DNA of 64,000 bases, taken from assembly GCA_029207755.1 (NCBI GenBank), contig JARCOQ010000026.1:1919001-1983000 (forward strand). The letters are read 5' to 3'. The DNA is from Chamaea fasciata (lineage: Eukaryota; Chordata; Aves; Passeriformes; Sylviidae). Made by a program: the position numbers and the translations under genes. Shown one piece after another: positions 63,546 to 64,000 of this stretch. A model generated the notes under the pieces. That model worked only from the letters and a program-made list of their open reading frames with translations. It did not search any database and was not told the origin of the DNA. The number at the start of each line of letters is the position of its first letter. Position 1 is the first letter of the stretch.

Positions 63546-64000
63546 GCAGCTCGGGGCTGTCGGTCCCTCGGGGCTGCTCTGACAGCTGCAGGTTTCCCTG
63601 TAACCCTTTTCCCTGAAATCAGCCCCCGCTGTTTGGAGTTCACTTTTTTTTTTTTTGGCCCAGGTGAGCTGAGAGCAGCCTGGCACCTCTTAAATAAGAA
63701 TTACAAACCTCCTTCAGAGTGCCCGTGACCCTGCTGTCACCTCACGGCTCGTTTTGCCGATTGTGAAGGGCTGGAGGAGCCTGAAATCTCCTTTCCCAGC
63801 TCAGAGCCCTCCGGCTTGGCTCCTCTCGGGTCGCTGTTACTTGTAGCTTTTTGTTGCCTCTTGTTTCTCTCTCTCTCTCTGTGCCCCGCTGAAGAAAAGA
63901 AAAAAGTTCATCTCTTCTCTCTCCCGCTGCAAACCGAGCTGTGTGCGGCCGTGCCCGGGAACAATGGGGACTTTGTGGCCGGGCAGTGACATTTATCAGT
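63546..64000. other. Intron-like sequence to the window end
   Basis: Includes a T-run at 63643-63655 and a (CT)n tract at 63868-63880. No gene recognised. Confidence 0.5.

Noticed and set aside
62529..63686. Minus-strand frame of 385 codons with 21-residue repeats
   Set aside because: It follows from a 63-bp tandem repeat. Two minus frames and one plus frame are all open, and there is no start or splice support. Kept as a finding, not called as a gene.

Overview
This is vertebrate nuclear DNA, almost certainly from a bird and probably a songbird microchromosome. Reasons: intron-split orthologues of human 1p35 genes, compact introns, very high GC between genes, several CR1 LINE fragments, LTR remnants of the kind I associate with passerines, and a remarkable density of minisatellites. 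No prokaryotic feature is present.

Layout. 1-9405: 3' part of HDAC1 (+), 12 coding exons from residue 55 to the stop, then its 3' UTR. 9406-11270: gene-free, T/A-homopolymer-rich gap between convergent 3' ends. 11270-13551: MARCKSL1 (-), two coding exons under a CpG-rich promoter. 13552-27180: GC-rich gene-free block of about 13.5 kb with tandem arrays, a G-run cluster, homeobox-like AT islands, an RFX X-box and a very strong CTCF motif near its far end (26419). 27180-33690: TMEM39B (-), 8 coding exons, with a probable non-coding first exon in a CpG island near 35.9 kb. 33700-42040: repeats, including a 28-bp array of about 28 copies in which each unit can form a hairpin. 42040-57273: KHDRBS1/Sam68 (-), nine coding exons, with introns full of minisatellites (one about 1.4 kb). 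57274-60384: upstream zone with a (TG)n tract, two palindromic NRF1 motifs, tRNA-like B boxes, a TATA-box candidate promoter with repeated GTACCA motifs, and a CpG-island exon with a good splice donor, possibly the untranslated first exon of PTP4A2 (+). 60385-64000: intron-like sequence with a 63-bp tandem array.

Gene content. HDAC1 is a class I histone deacetylase. MARCKSL1 is a membrane/actin substrate of PKC. TMEM39B is a multipass membrane protein. KHDRBS1 is a STAR-family RNA-binding splicing regulator. They do not form a pathway; they are neighbours by synteny. From memory, the human order has KHDRBS1-TMEM39B upstream of LCK-HDAC1-MARCKSL1, so the juxtaposition here implies an inversion or rearrangement relative to human.

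Most interesting points: the 14-residue proline run in Sam68 (two in human, from memory), the Ala-Thr-Ala tail of HDAC1, covarying hairpins in a 53-bp HDAC1 intron repeat, decoy splice-acceptor repeats next to a TMEM39B exon, the hairpin minisatellite at 39.2-40.0 kb, and the GTACCA/TATA cluster at 59.5-60.2 kb. All coordinates and reading frames were worked out by eye. Exon boundaries are supported by GT/AG sites and consistent phases throughout.
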